Shown here: one piece after another, positions 16,894 through 25,715 of the stretch
Position numbering within the stretch: the stretch's first letter is position 1
Layout of the letters: every line of letters starts with the position of its first letter
Assembly: GCF_001645125.1 (NCBI RefSeq)
Contig: NZ_LXKA01000338.1
Coordinates: 1-64,000 of the forward strand
Length of the DNA: 64,000 bases
Direction: 5' to 3'
Origin: Paraburkholderia ginsengiterrae
GTDB taxonomy: Bacteria; Pseudomonadota; Gammaproteobacteria; Burkholderiales; Burkholderiaceae
Position numbers and translations under genes: made by a program
Notes under the pieces: model-generated
Database searches by the model: none
What the model saw: only the letters and a program-made list of their open reading frames with translations
Told to the model about the DNA's origin: nothing

Positions 16894-18638
16894 ACACCCA
16901 TGTACTTGAATACGACGTTGTGGTCGTCGGCGGCGGCACGGCCGGACCGATGGCCGCTGTGAAGGCGAAGGAAAGCGATCCGGGCCTCAAGGTTCTGCTG
17001 CTGGAAAAGGCCCACGTCAAACGCAGCGGCGCGATCTCGATGGGCATGGACGGTCTGAACAACGCCGTCATCCCCGGTCATGCGACGCCCGAGCAATACA
17101 CGCGCGAAATCACCATCGCGAATGACGGCATCGTCGATCAGGAGGCCGTGTATGCGTATGCCAAGCACAGCTTCACCACCATCGAGGAACTCGACCGCTG
17201 GGGCGTGAAGTTCGAAAAGGACGGCACCGGCGACTATGCGGTCAAGAAAGTGCATCACATGGGATCGTACGTGTTGCCCATGCCCGAAGGGCACGACATC
17301 AAGAAAGTGCTGTACCGGCAATTGAAGCGCGCGCGCGTGGCGATCACCAACCGGATCGTCGCGACGCGCCTGCTGACGGACGCGCAGGGCAATGTCTGCG
17401 GCGTACTCGGCTTCGACTGCCGTACCGCGGACTTCTACGTGGTGCGCGCCAAGGCGGTGATCCTCGCGTGCGGCGCGGCCGGGCGTCTCGGCCTGCCCGC
17501 CTCCGGCTACCTGATGGGCACGTATGAGAATCCGACCAACGCCGGCGATGGATACGCGATGGCCTATCACGCGGGCGCCGCGCTCGCGAACCTCGAATGC
17601 TTCCAGATCAATCCGTTGATCAAGGACTACAACGGCCCCGCCTGTGCGTACGTCACAGGACCGCTGGGCGGATTCACGGCGAATGGCAAGGGCGAGCGCT
17701 TCATCGAATGCGACTACTGGAGTGGTCAGATGATGTGGGAGTTCTATCAGGAACTGCAAAGCGGCAACGGTCCGGTGTTCCTGAAACTCGACCACCTGGC
17801 CGAGGAAACGATTCAGACCATCGAACAGATCCTGCACACGAACGAACGCCCCAGCCGCGGACGCTTTCATGCGGGCCGCGGCACCGACTACCGGCAGCAG
17901 ATGGTCGAGATGCATATCTCCGAGATCGGCTTTTGCAGCGGCCACAGTGCTTCCGGCGTGTATGTGAACGCGCGCGCCGAAACGACCGTGCCGGGTCTCT
18001 ATGCCGCCGGCGACATGGCCGCCGTGCCGCACAACTACATGCTGGGCGCGTTCACCTACGGCTGGTTCGCCGGACGCAACGCGGCGGCCTTTGTCGCGGG
18101 ACGTGAGCATGCACCACTCGACCAGCAGCAGATCGAGGCCGAACGCGCGCGGATTTTTGCGCCGCTCGGGCGTGAACACGGTCTCGCGCCTGCGCAGGTC
18201 GAGTACAAGCTGCGCCGCATGGTCAACGACTACCTGCAACCACCGAAGGTCACGCGCAAGATGGAAATCGGCCTGCAACGCTTCTCCGAAATCGCCGACG
18301 ACATCGCGTCGATCAAGGCAACGAATCCGCACGAGCTGATGCGCACCGCCGAAGTGCGCGCGATTCGCGACTGCGCCGAAATGGCCGCGCGCGCCTCGCT
18401 ATTTCGCACCGAAAGCCGCTGGGGCCTCTATCACCATCGCGTCGACTATCCGCACCGCAGCGATGCCGACTGGTTCTGCCACACGCATCTGCGCAAGGAC
18501 GACGCGGGCCGCATGATCAGCGAGAAGCGCGCGGTCGAACCGTATATCGTGCCGCTCGCCGACACGGAGCTCGACTCGTATCGCAAGCTGCGCATCCCCG
18601 AAGCGAACGTCCGCCCGCTCGCCGACGCCACCGTCTAA
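16890..18638 (+). CDS. AprA/SdhA-like FAD-dependent oxidoreductase (flavoprotein subunit)
   Basis: 582 aa of the succinate dehydrogenase/fumarate reductase flavoprotein superfamily. The Rossmann FAD motif VVVGGGTAGPMAAVKA is at about 10-25 and the C-terminal FAD contact is LYAAGDMAAVPHNYMLGAFTYG (about 370). KRSGAISMGMDGLNN in the N-terminal part is closer to adenylylsulfate reductase AprA than to SdhA as I recall these families, and a two-cluster ferredoxin follows directly, as in aprBA. There is no sulfate reduction gene nearby and the protein is shorter than AprA, so substrate and direction are unknown. No signal peptide: cytoplasmic. Coupled to gntR by a 4-bp overlap. Confidence 0.85.
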   Translation: MNTHVLEYDVVVVGGGTAGPMAAVKAKESDPGLKVLLLEKAHVKRSGAISMGMDGLNNAVIPGHATPEQYTREITIANDGIVDQEAVYAYAKHSFTTIEELDRWGVKFEKDGTGDYAVKKVHHMGSYVLPMPEGHDIKKVLYRQLKRARVAITNRIVATRLLTDAQGNVCGVLGFDCRTADFYVVRAKAVILACGAAGRLGLPASGYLMGTYENPTNAGDGYAMAYHAGAALANLECFQINPLIKDYNGPACAYVTGPLGGFTANGKGERFIECDYWSGQMMWEFYQELQSGNGPVFLKLDHLAEETIQTIEQILHTNERPSRGRFHAGRGTDYRQQMVEMHISEIGFCSGHSASGVYVNARAETTVPGLYAAGDMAAVPHNYMLGAFTYGWFAGRNAAAFVAGREHAPLDQQQIEAERARIFAPLGREHGLAPAQVEYKLRRMVNDYLQPPKVTRKMEIGLQRFSEIADDIASIKATNPHELMRTAEVRAIRDCAEMAARASLFRTESRWGLYHHRVDYPHRSDADWFCHTHLRKDDAGRMISEKRAVEPYIVPLADTELDSYRKLRIPEANVRPLADATV

Positions 18639-18652
18639 CAGGAGTCCAAACG

Positions 18653-18898
18653 ATGTCCTACACGCCTCACGAAATTTTCCAGCGCAGTTCGGCGCCCGTC
18701 ACGATCGACGAAAACAAATGCATCGCCGACAAGGGTTGCACCGTGTGCGTCGACGTATGCCCGCTCGACCTGCTGGCGATCGACATGAGCAAGGGCAAGG
18801 CCTACATGCAATTCGACGAATGCTGGTACTGCATGCCCTGCGAACAGGATTGCCCGACCGGCGCGGTCAAGGTCGAGATTCCCTACCTGCTGCGCTAG
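18653..18898 (+). CDS. 2[4Fe-4S] ferredoxin, AprB-like electron-transfer subunit
   Basis: 81 aa. Eight cysteines form two cluster motifs: CIADKGCTVCVDVCP and CWYCMPCEQDCP. The second, with its Trp between the cysteines, resembles the AprB motif CWECYSC. It lies 14 bp after the flavoprotein with an AGGAG ribosome site and is almost certainly its electron partner, passing electrons between FAD and an unknown donor or acceptor. Shorter than AprB because it lacks the C-terminal extension that wraps around AprA. Confidence 0.9.
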   Translation: MSYTPHEIFQRSSAPVTIDENKCIADKGCTVCVDVCPLDLLAIDMSKGKAYMQFDECWYCMPCEQDCPTGAVKVEIPYLLR

Positions 18899-18983
18899 CG
18901 CGCAGGTCTTGCACGATCCAATGTATCTCATCGTGTCCCGGCCGTACGCGATCTCCCAACCTCATGCCCCCAAGCCTTTGCTC

Positions 18984-19979
18984 ATGACCGATTTCAATCT
19001 GTTGACTCACGATCCCGATGCGCTCGCGCCCGCCGCGGCAGCATTGCTGCCGCGGCTTGCCGATGCCGACCCGGCCGTGCGCCGGATCGCGCTGCTAGAC
19101 CTCGCGGATCTCGAAGAACCCGGCGCGCTGCCGGCTATCGCGCACGCGCTGGCTCACGACGCCGCCCCGGCAGTCCGGCGCGAAGCGGCGCTCGTGCTGG
19201 GCGCATGGGAAGAAGCATCGATTGTCGACGCGCTCTGCCGCGCATTGCTCGATCCCGCCGCAGAAGTATGCAGCGCCGCTGCCGCCAGCCTGGCCACGCT
19301 GAAGGAAAGCGCGTCCGCTCCAGTGCTGGCCCGCTGGGCCGAACATGACGATCCGTTCGTGCAAGCCGCCGTGCTGCGCGCGTTGCGCGAGCTGCGTTAT
19401 GCCGGTGCTCTGGAACCCGCGCTCCGTGCGCTCGAGCACGCCGACGACAGCGTGCGCGCCGAAGCCGTGGTGCTGCTCGGCTGGCTGAAGGACGCGCGCG
19501 CGTTGGCGCCGCTCGCTCACGCCTTGACCTCGGACGCCAACGCGGACATTCGTCGCGCGGCCGTTGGCGCGTTGGGCTTCGCGCCGCCCACCGACGCCTC
19601 GACCTTGGCCGCGCTGCTGCAAGCGCTTGACGACCGGATCTGGCAGGTCCGCGAAGAAGCCGCGACGACGCTCGGCAAGCTGCGCGTGAACGCCGCGTGC
19701 GACGCGCTGAGCACCGCGCTCGGCGACGACTACTGGCAGGTCCGTCTGCGCGCCGCACGCGCGCTGGGGCAACTCGGCGACCGCGCCGCGGCATGGCCGG
19801 TCGCCGGGCTGTTGTCGAGTCCGATCAGCAATCTGCGCAAGGAAGCCGCGCTCGCGTTGGGTGAACTGCGCGAACCCGCCACGCTGGACGCCTTACGCGA
19901 CGCGCTCGACGACGCGGACCCCGAAGTGCGCAAGGCGGTAAGAATTGCGGTGCGGCAGATCGAGCAAGCCCTGCCATGA
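18984..19979 (+). CDS. HEAT-repeat (PBS lyase-like) protein
   Basis: About 331 aa made almost entirely of 30-residue alpha-helical HEAT/PBS-lyase-type repeats with the recurring pattern VR-REA-LALG-L (for example DPAVRRIALLDLADLEEP, DSVRAEAVVLLGWLKD, DPEVRKAVRIAVRQIEQ). About nine to ten repeats are discernible. Such proteins act as scaffolds or chaperones rather than enzymes; placement after the flavoprotein and ferredoxin suggests help in assembly or partner docking (inference). I use the ATG at 18984; an ATG at 18921 and a TTG at 18909 are in frame. It overlaps the next gene by 4 bp. Confidence 0.87.
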   Translation: MTDFNLLTHDPDALAPAAAALLPRLADADPAVRRIALLDLADLEEPGALPAIAHALAHDAAPAVRREAALVLGAWEEASIVDALCRALLDPAAEVCSAAAASLATLKESASAPVLARWAEHDDPFVQAAVLRALRELRYAGALEPALRALEHADDSVRAEAVVLLGWLKDARALAPLAHALTSDANADIRRAAVGALGFAPPTDASTLAALLQALDDRIWQVREEAATTLGKLRVNAACDALSTALGDDYWQVRLRAARALGQLGDRAAAWPVAGLLSSPISNLRKEAALALGELREPATLDALRDALDDADPEVRKAVRIAVRQIEQALP

Positions 19980-20302
19980 AGTCACCGCACGCGATCGAAA
20001 TGGATGATGAAGCGCACGCCGTGATCCTGCACTGGCCCGGCGACACCGTTCAGCGCATCGCTCAACGCACGCTGCGCGATGCGTGCCCGTGCGCACAGTG
20101 CCGCCGGCTGCGCATCAGCGGCGACAACCCGGCATGCGCGGGCAATGTGACCGTGACCGGCATCCGGCCGATGGGCTACGGCGTCCAGCTGGTGTTCAGC
20201 GACGCGCACGAGCGCGGCATTTTCCCGTGGCCTTACCTCGAAGGCCTGCAAGATACCCTTACAATGGCGGCGGCGAGCTGTCGTGACATGCGGGATACAT
20301 AA
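19976..20302 (+). CDS. DUF971 (GBBH-like N-terminal domain) protein
   Basis: 108 aa. Motifs typical of DUF971, the domain found alone or at the N-terminus of gamma-butyrobetaine hydroxylases, are WPGDTVQRIAQRTLRDACPC, CAQCRR and the C-terminal IFPWPYLEGL. The cysteines in DACPCAQC could bind zinc or an Fe-S cluster. Stand-alone members occur near Fe-S proteins; the function is not established. It overlaps the HEAT gene (ATGA), so the four structural genes behind gntR form one translationally coupled unit. Confidence 0.85.
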   Translation: MKSPHAIEMDDEAHAVILHWPGDTVQRIAQRTLRDACPCAQCRRLRISGDNPACAGNVTVTGIRPMGYGVQLVFSDAHERGIFPWPYLEGLQDTLTMAAASCRDMRDT

Positions 20303-20408
20303 CAAAGACGGCCGGCGCCAATAGCTAACATATTGAAAAACAATTAAACAAGCGCCTCGATCTGTCGATAACCAGTTCAGCCGCTTCCTCCTGGCGGTTG
20401 GACTTAAC

Positions 20409-22478
20409 ATGCAGAGCACATACAATTTTTGGCTGGTAGCGATCTCGTTCGCCGTCGCGACGCTTGCGTCGTACACGGCACTGGATCTGACCGGTCGCAT
20501 TTACATCCTGGCGTCGTCACGTCAGCGGCACGCCTGGCGCCTGGGTGGCGCGGCGGCGCTCGGCGTCGGCATCTGGTCGATGCATTTCATCGCGATGCTG
20601 GCCTTTTCACTGCCGATCCCGCTCGGCTACGATTTCGCGACCACCGCCTGTTCGCTCGCGCTCGCGATCGGTGTCTCGTATCTGGCGCTGACCATCACGA
20701 CCCGTGCGCGGCTCACAGTGGCTCACCTGCTGGCCGGCGGCGTGCTGATGGGGTTCGGCATTGCCGGCATGCATTACACCGGCATGGCAGCCATGCAGAT
20801 GTCGCCGGCCATCCACTATCAGCCGACGTGGTTCGCGGCCTCGATCGCGATTGCGATCGGCGCGGCAACCGCCGCGCTGTGGATCGCCCGCGCGCTCGTC
20901 AACGACGGCCAGCGGCACGTCGTGCGCATGCGCGCCGCCGCGGCGCTGGTGATGGCCGTCGCGATCACCGGCATGCACTACACCGCCATGGCCGCCGCCG
21001 AGTTTCCGCTCGGTGCCGTGTGCGGCGCGGCCAAAGGCGTGAACGCCGACTGGCTCGCCACCACGGTGATCCTGTTCACCTTCGCGATTCTGATCGTCAC
21101 GCTGCTGCTGTCGCGCTTCGACGCGCGCACCACCTTTCTGGCCGGCGCGGTGTCGAACCTGAACGGCCAGATCGTGCGACTCGCCACGCTGGATACGCTA
21201 ACCGGACTGCCCAACCGCACCACGCTGACAGATCGCATCGAACGCGCCATTCATAGTTCGCGCCGGCAGCGAACCCTCTTCGCGATCCTCTTCATGGATC
21301 TCGACGGCTTCAAGACGATCAACGACTCGCTCGGCCACTCCGCCGGCGACCAGGTACTGACCGCGTTCGCCCAGCGGCTGCTCCTGTGCGTGCGTGCGAC
21401 CGATACGGTAGCGCGGCTGGGCGGCGACGAGTTCGTGGTGCTGTCCGAAAATCTCGACAGCCGCGAAGCCGCCGGTGCGCTGGCCGAAGCCGTGCTCGAC
21501 CGGATGCGCCAGGGCATGTGGACCGATTCGCAGCCGCTCCAGGTCATGCCGAGCATCGGCATCGCTCTTTATCCGCACGACGGCGATACCGTCGACACCC
21601 TGCTGAAACACGCGGACGCGGCCATGTACGAAGCCAAACGCGCGGGCCGCAGCACCTACCGCTTCTTCGAGCGCAGCATGAACGAGGCGGCCACGCGCAC
21701 GCTGCAGATTCAGAGTGCGTTGCACGAGGCGCTGGCCGCCGGGCATTTCTCGCTGCACTTCCAGCCGAAGTTTCACGGCCGCGCCGACTCGCTGGCAGGC
21801 GCCGAAGCGCTGATCCGTCTGCATCACCCGCAGCTCGGCGCGCTGGCGCCGCTCGAGTTCATTCCGATTGCCGAGCGCTCGGGGCAGATCGTCCAGATCG
21901 GCTATTGGGTCGTGCGCGAAGCGTGCCGGCAGATCCGCAGCTGGGTCGCGCAAGGCCTGCCGCCGGTCAGAGTGGCGATCAACCTGTCGCCGCGCCAGTT
22001 GCTGCAGCCCGATCTCGTGTCGAGCATCCTCGAGATCGTCCAGGCCGAAGGTGTCGAATGCGACCAGATCATGTTCGAGATCACCGAAACCGTGGCGATG
22101 CAGGACGCGCCCAAAACCATCGAAATGATCCGCGAGTTCCAGGCCAGCGGCTTTGAAATCGCCATCGACGATTTCGGCACCGGCTATTCGAGCCTCGCCT
22201 ATCTGCAGCGCTTTCGCGTCAAGCAATTGAAGATCGACCGGTTCTTCACGAACGGCCTCGACGAGCACGGCCCGGAAGGCAGCGCGATCGTGTCGGCGAT
22301 CATCGCGCTCGCGCACTCGCTGGAAATGGACGTGGTGGCCGAAGGCGTCGAAACGGAATCGCAACGGGACATACTTAGAACGATGAGATGCGATGAGATG
22401 CAAGGCTTCCTGCTTGGCAAACCGCTTAGCGCCGAGGATTTCGGCGACCTGCTGCGGGAAAGGGCGGAGGCCGCATGA
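20409..22478 (+). CDS. MHYT-GGDEF-EAL membrane c-di-GMP signalling protein
   Basis: 689 aa. The N-terminal MHYT sensor domain (about 1-245) has seven hydrophobic segments and three M-H repeats (SMHFIAM, GMHYTGM, GMHYTAM), proposed to bind copper and sense a diatomic gas. A GGDEF domain (about 265-425) has the intact signature RLGGDEF and an EAL domain (about 435-685) has GAEALIR, EITE, DDFGTGYSS and KIDRFF. Both catalytic motifs look intact, so it may make and break c-di-GMP. Monocistronic, upstream of an orphan 7-TM protein. Confidence 0.94.
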   Translation: MQSTYNFWLVAISFAVATLASYTALDLTGRIYILASSRQRHAWRLGGAAALGVGIWSMHFIAMLAFSLPIPLGYDFATTACSLALAIGVSYLALTITTRARLTVAHLLAGGVLMGFGIAGMHYTGMAAMQMSPAIHYQPTWFAASIAIAIGAATAALWIARALVNDGQRHVVRMRAAAALVMAVAITGMHYTAMAAAEFPLGAVCGAAKGVNADWLATTVILFTFAILIVTLLLSRFDARTTFLAGAVSNLNGQIVRLATLDTLTGLPNRTTLTDRIERAIHSSRRQRTLFAILFMDLDGFKTINDSLGHSAGDQVLTAFAQRLLLCVRATDTVARLGGDEFVVLSENLDSREAAGALAEAVLDRMRQGMWTDSQPLQVMPSIGIALYPHDGDTVDTLLKHADAAMYEAKRAGRSTYRFFERSMNEAATRTLQIQSALHEALAAGHFSLHFQPKFHGRADSLAGAEALIRLHHPQLGALAPLEFIPIAERSGQIVQIGYWVVREACRQIRSWVAQGLPPVRVAINLSPRQLLQPDLVSSILEIVQAEGVECDQIMFEITETVAMQDAPKTIEMIREFQASGFEIAIDDFGTGYSSLAYLQRFRVKQLKIDRFFTNGLDEHGPEGSAIVSAIIALAHSLEMDVVAEGVETESQRDILRTMRCDEMQGFLLGKPLSAEDFGDLLRERAEAA

Positions 22479-22593
22479 GCGCCGCGACGTTCTGATCCGC
22501 GCGGCGCAGCGTTGTTTTGGGTCACGTCGCCACAAGCAGCGGACCTAGCTTCAGAAACGAATAATTACAAGCAGGCCAGGTGTTGGAGATTTC

Positions 22594-23400
22594 ATGAAAT
22601 TCGACGTAGCGACGTTTACATCGTTGTGGCTGATCACGTTTCTCTGCTGTGCCCTCCTGACGACCGCACTGTCGCGCATGTTCAAGCACGTCACAGCTTT
22701 CCGTTTCTGGGCAATCGGTTTCTTCCTGCTCTGCGCTTCATCGGCATGCTTCGCGCTGCACCTCACGTGGCGCAACGACCTGCTGCTGGTCGCCACTGCC
22801 ACCTTCGCTCTGCAAAGCCGCATGTTTATCTGGGTCGGCACGCGCGACCTGTTCGGCCTGACGGTGCCGTGGCGCGCCGCGCTTGCCGGCACCGCGGTGT
22901 TCTGCGTTCTCTTCGGAAGCGCACTGATGCTCCGGGCGCCGATCGTGCTGCGCGCCATGCTGCTCGTGATGTTTTTCCTGCCGTACCGCGCCGCCACGCT
23001 CTACGAAGTGTGCCGCCGGCGCCGCCCAAGGCTCGGCCCGGCTCGTCTGATCGTGCTCATCGGCGCGACGATTGCCACGCTCAATGCGGCCGTGCCGCTC
23101 GTGCTCGTGCTGCTCGACCGCGGCAATGCGTCGCTTCTGCTCGGCAATCCGCAGAACACCTCGGCGATCTACGCAGTGGTGTTCGCCGGCGACCTGATGC
23201 TGGCGTGCGGTCTGATCGTGCTGGCCTTCAAGCTGATGATGGTCGAACGGGACATGCTCGACACGCTCGAGCGCGGCGCCCTGCAGCGCCTCGGCACCTC
23301 CCGGCGGGCGTGGGGCGGGCAGGACGCACGAGGCTCGAGCGGCGATGCGCTCGGCCACGACACTCCCGTGCAACGCACGTCGCTGCCGGGGCCGATTTGA
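22594..23400 (+). CDS. Orphan 7-TM protein resembling the sensor half of diguanylate cyclases
   Basis: 268 aa with about seven hydrophobic segments (near residues 8-25, 36-55, 62-80, 92-111, 115-130, 149-172 and 190-212), then an amphipathic helix KLMMVERDMLDTLERG and a polar 40-residue tail. This architecture, seven helices followed by a signalling helix, is what normally precedes a GGDEF domain in membrane diguanylate cyclases, but no GGDEF follows: the frame ends at 23400 and bactofilin begins on the other strand. It may be a truncated relic or a stand-alone sensor. It lies 115 bp after the MHYT protein. Confidence 0.72.
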   Translation: MKFDVATFTSLWLITFLCCALLTTALSRMFKHVTAFRFWAIGFFLLCASSACFALHLTWRNDLLLVATATFALQSRMFIWVGTRDLFGLTVPWRAALAGTAVFCVLFGSALMLRAPIVLRAMLLVMFFLPYRAATLYEVCRRRRPRLGPARLIVLIGATIATLNAAVPLVLVLLDRGNASLLLGNPQNTSAIYAVVFAGDLMLACGLIVLAFKLMMVERDMLDTLERGALQRLGTSRRAWGGQDARGSSGDALGHDTPVQRTSLPGPI

Positions 23401-23405
23401 CGCGG

Positions 23406-23423
23406 CGCCTCGCGTCCGAGGCG
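23406..23423. terminator. Hairpin between convergent genes, possible terminator
   Basis: CGCCTCG and CGAGGCG form a perfect 7-bp stem with a CGTC loop, filling the 24-bp gap between the 7-TM gene and the bactofilin gene. There is no T-run on either side, so intrinsic termination is uncertain. Confidence 0.4.
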
Positions 23424-23424
23424 T

Positions 23425-23859
23425 CTAGCCGATATCGCTTTTGCTGAACTCCGTGTCGGACACCGACGGCAGAAGCGGTCTCGCCGCCTGCGCGGCATCG
23501 CGTTTGGTGAGCTTGCCGTCCACTGAAGCGCCGCAATCCATCCGCAACTGCTGGTAGTCAATGTTGCCGGTCACATGCGCGTTGCTCTGCAACTCGACGA
23601 AGTGATCGGCAATCACATCGCCGACGATCCTGCCGTTGACCACCACGTCATAGCCATGCACGTTGCCCTCGATCGAGCCACGGTCGCTCAATACGAGCAG
23701 CGTCTGACTGCCCGGCTCGCCGCTGACGTTGCCGTGCACGTGGCCGTCCAGGCGTAGACCGTCGCTGAACTGCAGATCTCCGGTGATCCGCACGTCGGGA
23801 GCAATCAGGGTGGCGAGCTTGGTCTGCTGAATGCCGGCGGGTTTCTTCTTGTTGAACAT
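23425..23859 (-). CDS. Bactofilin (polymer-forming cytoskeletal protein)
   Basis: 144 aa with the right-handed beta-helix bactofilin core from about 18 to 120: repeating short strands such as ITGDLQFSDGLRLDGHVHGN, SDRGSIEGNVHG and VVNGRIVGDVIAD. Short disordered tails flank it. Bactofilins polymerise without nucleotide, attach to the membrane and position cell-wall enzymes. The start at 23859 (MFNKKKPAG, with GAGAG nearby) is preferred over the longer upstream frame. The M23 endopeptidase two genes upstream fits the recurrent bactofilin-peptidase pairing. Confidence 0.92.
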   Translation of the reverse strand: MFNKKKPAGIQQTKLATLIAPDVRITGDLQFSDGLRLDGHVHGNVSGEPGSQTLLVLSDRGSIEGNVHGYDVVVNGRIVGDVIADHFVELQSNAHVTGNIDYQQLRMDCGASVDGKLTKRDAAQAARPLLPSVSDTEFSKSDIG

Positions 23860-23959
23860 CACTACTCTCTTGCAAATGAAAAAGGCCGTCACACCGATGC
23901 TGCGCGGGCGACGACACGGTGGTTGTCTTGTGTGTTGCCGATTGGTTTGACGGATGGAC

Positions 23960-24358
23960 TCAGCGCCGCGGTGCAGCATCCTGCGCCAGTGAGCGGCCCT
24001 TGCTCTGGCCGCGCAGAAACTGCACTTCCGCGTTGAGCCGGGCGACATCGGCGGCGGCGCTGTCCGCGGTTTTCTGCACTACCGCGCGCGCCGCAGATTC
24101 CTGCGCCAGCGCGAGCCGTGCGCGGATCAACTCTTTCTGCTGCGCGCTCTCGTCGACGGGCGCCACGATGCATTGCGCGGGCGGCATGCCGGCGCGCCTC
24201 GCGTGCCAGGCGGTCGCAACCACGCCGCCGACGGAGGCACACAGCACACCCTTCGCGGCCCATGCGGTCAAACGGAAAGCCAGCGAACGCACGGGCCGAA
24301 GCGCGTAAGCGCGGTGGGTGAGAATGCCCGCTTTGTGCGGGAAATGCCGGTCAGCCAT
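23960..24358 (-). CDS. Small membrane-anchored coiled-coil protein of the bactofilin operon
   Basis: About 132 aa. A basic N-terminus is followed by one hydrophobic segment near residues 32-52 (AAKGVLCASVGGVVATA) and a long Ala/Gln/Glu-rich helix predicted as coiled coil (about 70-120: AQQKELIRARLALAQESAARA). The ATG at 24358 overlaps the stop of the M23 gene by 8 bp, which supports it as a real gene even without known homology. It could link the periplasmic peptidase to the cytoplasmic bactofilin scaffold (inference). Confidence 0.7.
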   Translation of the reverse strand: MADRHFPHKAGILTHRAYALRPVRSLAFRLTAWAAKGVLCASVGGVVATAWHARRAGMPPAQCIVAPVDESAQQKELIRARLALAQESAARAVVQKTADSAAADVARLNAEVQFLRGQSKGRSLAQDAAPRR

Positions 24359-25325
24359 GAGACGCGGGCGCGAACAGCGCGAGATAGGCGGACGGTTCAA
24401 CCGGCGCGCTGTTGACCAGCACTTCGAAATGCAGATGCGGACCGGTGGAACGGCCGGTGGAACCGACATCGGCGATATATTGGCGCGGCAGCACCAGATC
24501 GCCGACATGCACGACGATGCGCGACGCGTGGCCATAGCGGGTCATGAGGCCGTTGCCGTGATCGATCTCGACCGCGTTGCCGTAGCCCGCTTTCTCGCCG
24601 GCGTACACCACGCGGCCGCCCGCCGCCGCCAGAATCGGCGTACCCGTTGGGGCAACCAGATCGAGGCCCGGATGAAAGCTCAAACGATGCGTGAACGGAT
24701 CGATACGGTTGCCGAACGGCGAGCCGAAGCGCGCGCCGTCGGCCGGCATGCGGCCGGGAAAGGCGGCGTACGCGAGCGCGTGGTCGGCGGTCTGCTGCTC
24801 GAGCGCCGACAAGGTCGCGGCGATGCAATCCAGTTGCTGGCCGGTGCGCTCGGCATCGGCATGCCGGCCCAGCGGCGTGAGAGCGTTGCAGCGGCGCGGC
24901 GGCAGCGCCGGCCCGCCCTCGCCTTCGCTGTCGGTTGCGGACGTGTCGGGTGCGGAAGCCGCGCCGGGCGTTGCTGGCATCACGGGCGCGCGCGGCGCGG
25001 GCCGCGGCGTATTCAGGCGCGCTTCAAAATCGTGCAAGGCGCCGACCTGCGCCGTGAGTCGCGCGATGCGCGGCTCGATCTGCGCTACTGTCGCGTTCAA
25101 TTTGCCAAGCTGATCGATTGCGTAATCGTGCTCGACGCGGCCCGCTGCCCGCTCGTCGGCGCCGCCGCGCGCGGCCCAGTGCAGGCCGATTGTGAAGCCC
25201 GTTGCAAGCGCAAGCGCAGCCGCGCCGATGGCTGCGCTCACGGCCACGGTCAGCGCGGTGCGGCGCGTGACGAAGCCGATGGAACCGCTGGCAAGCTGAC
25301 TGCCGGCGTGGAACGCGGAAGCCAT
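24351..25325 (-). CDS. M23 family metallopeptidase (peptidoglycan endopeptidase)
   Basis: 324 aa. An N-terminal membrane anchor at about 23-48 is followed by a coiled-coil/Pro-rich linker (about 65-190) and a C-terminal LytM/M23 domain (about 200-315). Zinc ligands are present: the H and D of SFHPGLD, and HLHFEV with the catalytic HxH. Thus an active zinc endopeptidase is expected, cutting peptide crosslinks in the periplasm. First gene of a three-gene operon with a coiled-coil protein and bactofilin, the arrangement known to control cell shape in other bacteria (Csd1/CcmA type). Confidence 0.92.
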   Translation of the reverse strand: MASAFHAGSQLASGSIGFVTRRTALTVAVSAAIGAAALALATGFTIGLHWAARGGADERAAGRVEHDYAIDQLGKLNATVAQIEPRIARLTAQVGALHDFEARLNTPRPAPRAPVMPATPGAASAPDTSATDSEGEGGPALPPRRCNALTPLGRHADAERTGQQLDCIAATLSALEQQTADHALAYAAFPGRMPADGARFGSPFGNRIDPFTHRLSFHPGLDLVAPTGTPILAAAGGRVVYAGEKAGYGNAVEIDHGNGLMTRYGHASRIVVHVGDLVLPRQYIADVGSTGRSTGPHLHFEVLVNSAPVEPSAYLALFAPASHG

Positions 25326-25715
25326 TAGCGGCGCCTCGTATGTGAAGCACGTAACGCTTGCAGCGCGATCGCGGCGCGCGTCCGAAACGGTGCGGCGAGA
25401 CGCATGTTCGACACCGGCAACGCGTTCAGCACGCCGGGCGCGCGACGCGTTTCACACAGCGGCAAACGGGACAAAAGATCAGCGGACAAAACTGGCTGCA
25501 TGCGGCATCGACCGGAGACACACCGGCCGCGAGAGTGGACAGAGGGCGCCGATTATCCCCTGGCAGCACGAAGCATCATCTCAAATACAGGACGAAGGGA
25601 CGATGCGCTGCGGGCGGCATGGCGTGCCATGAACGGCGGGCCGCGTCGCCGTCCGCACCACCCGCCTCTACCGCCTGTCTCACGCGCCCCGGTCCGGTCT
25701 TGAGAGAACCCGCGT
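25326..25715. other. Intergenic region upstream of the M23-bactofilin operon
   Basis: 390 bp. Overlapping plus-strand frames of 96-138 codons are Arg/Pro/His-rich with no ribosome site and look non-coding. A 14-bp near-palindrome CATGGCGTGCCATG occurs at 25618-25631. The promoter for the M23 gene should be within this stretch, but none stands out. Confidence 0.5.
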
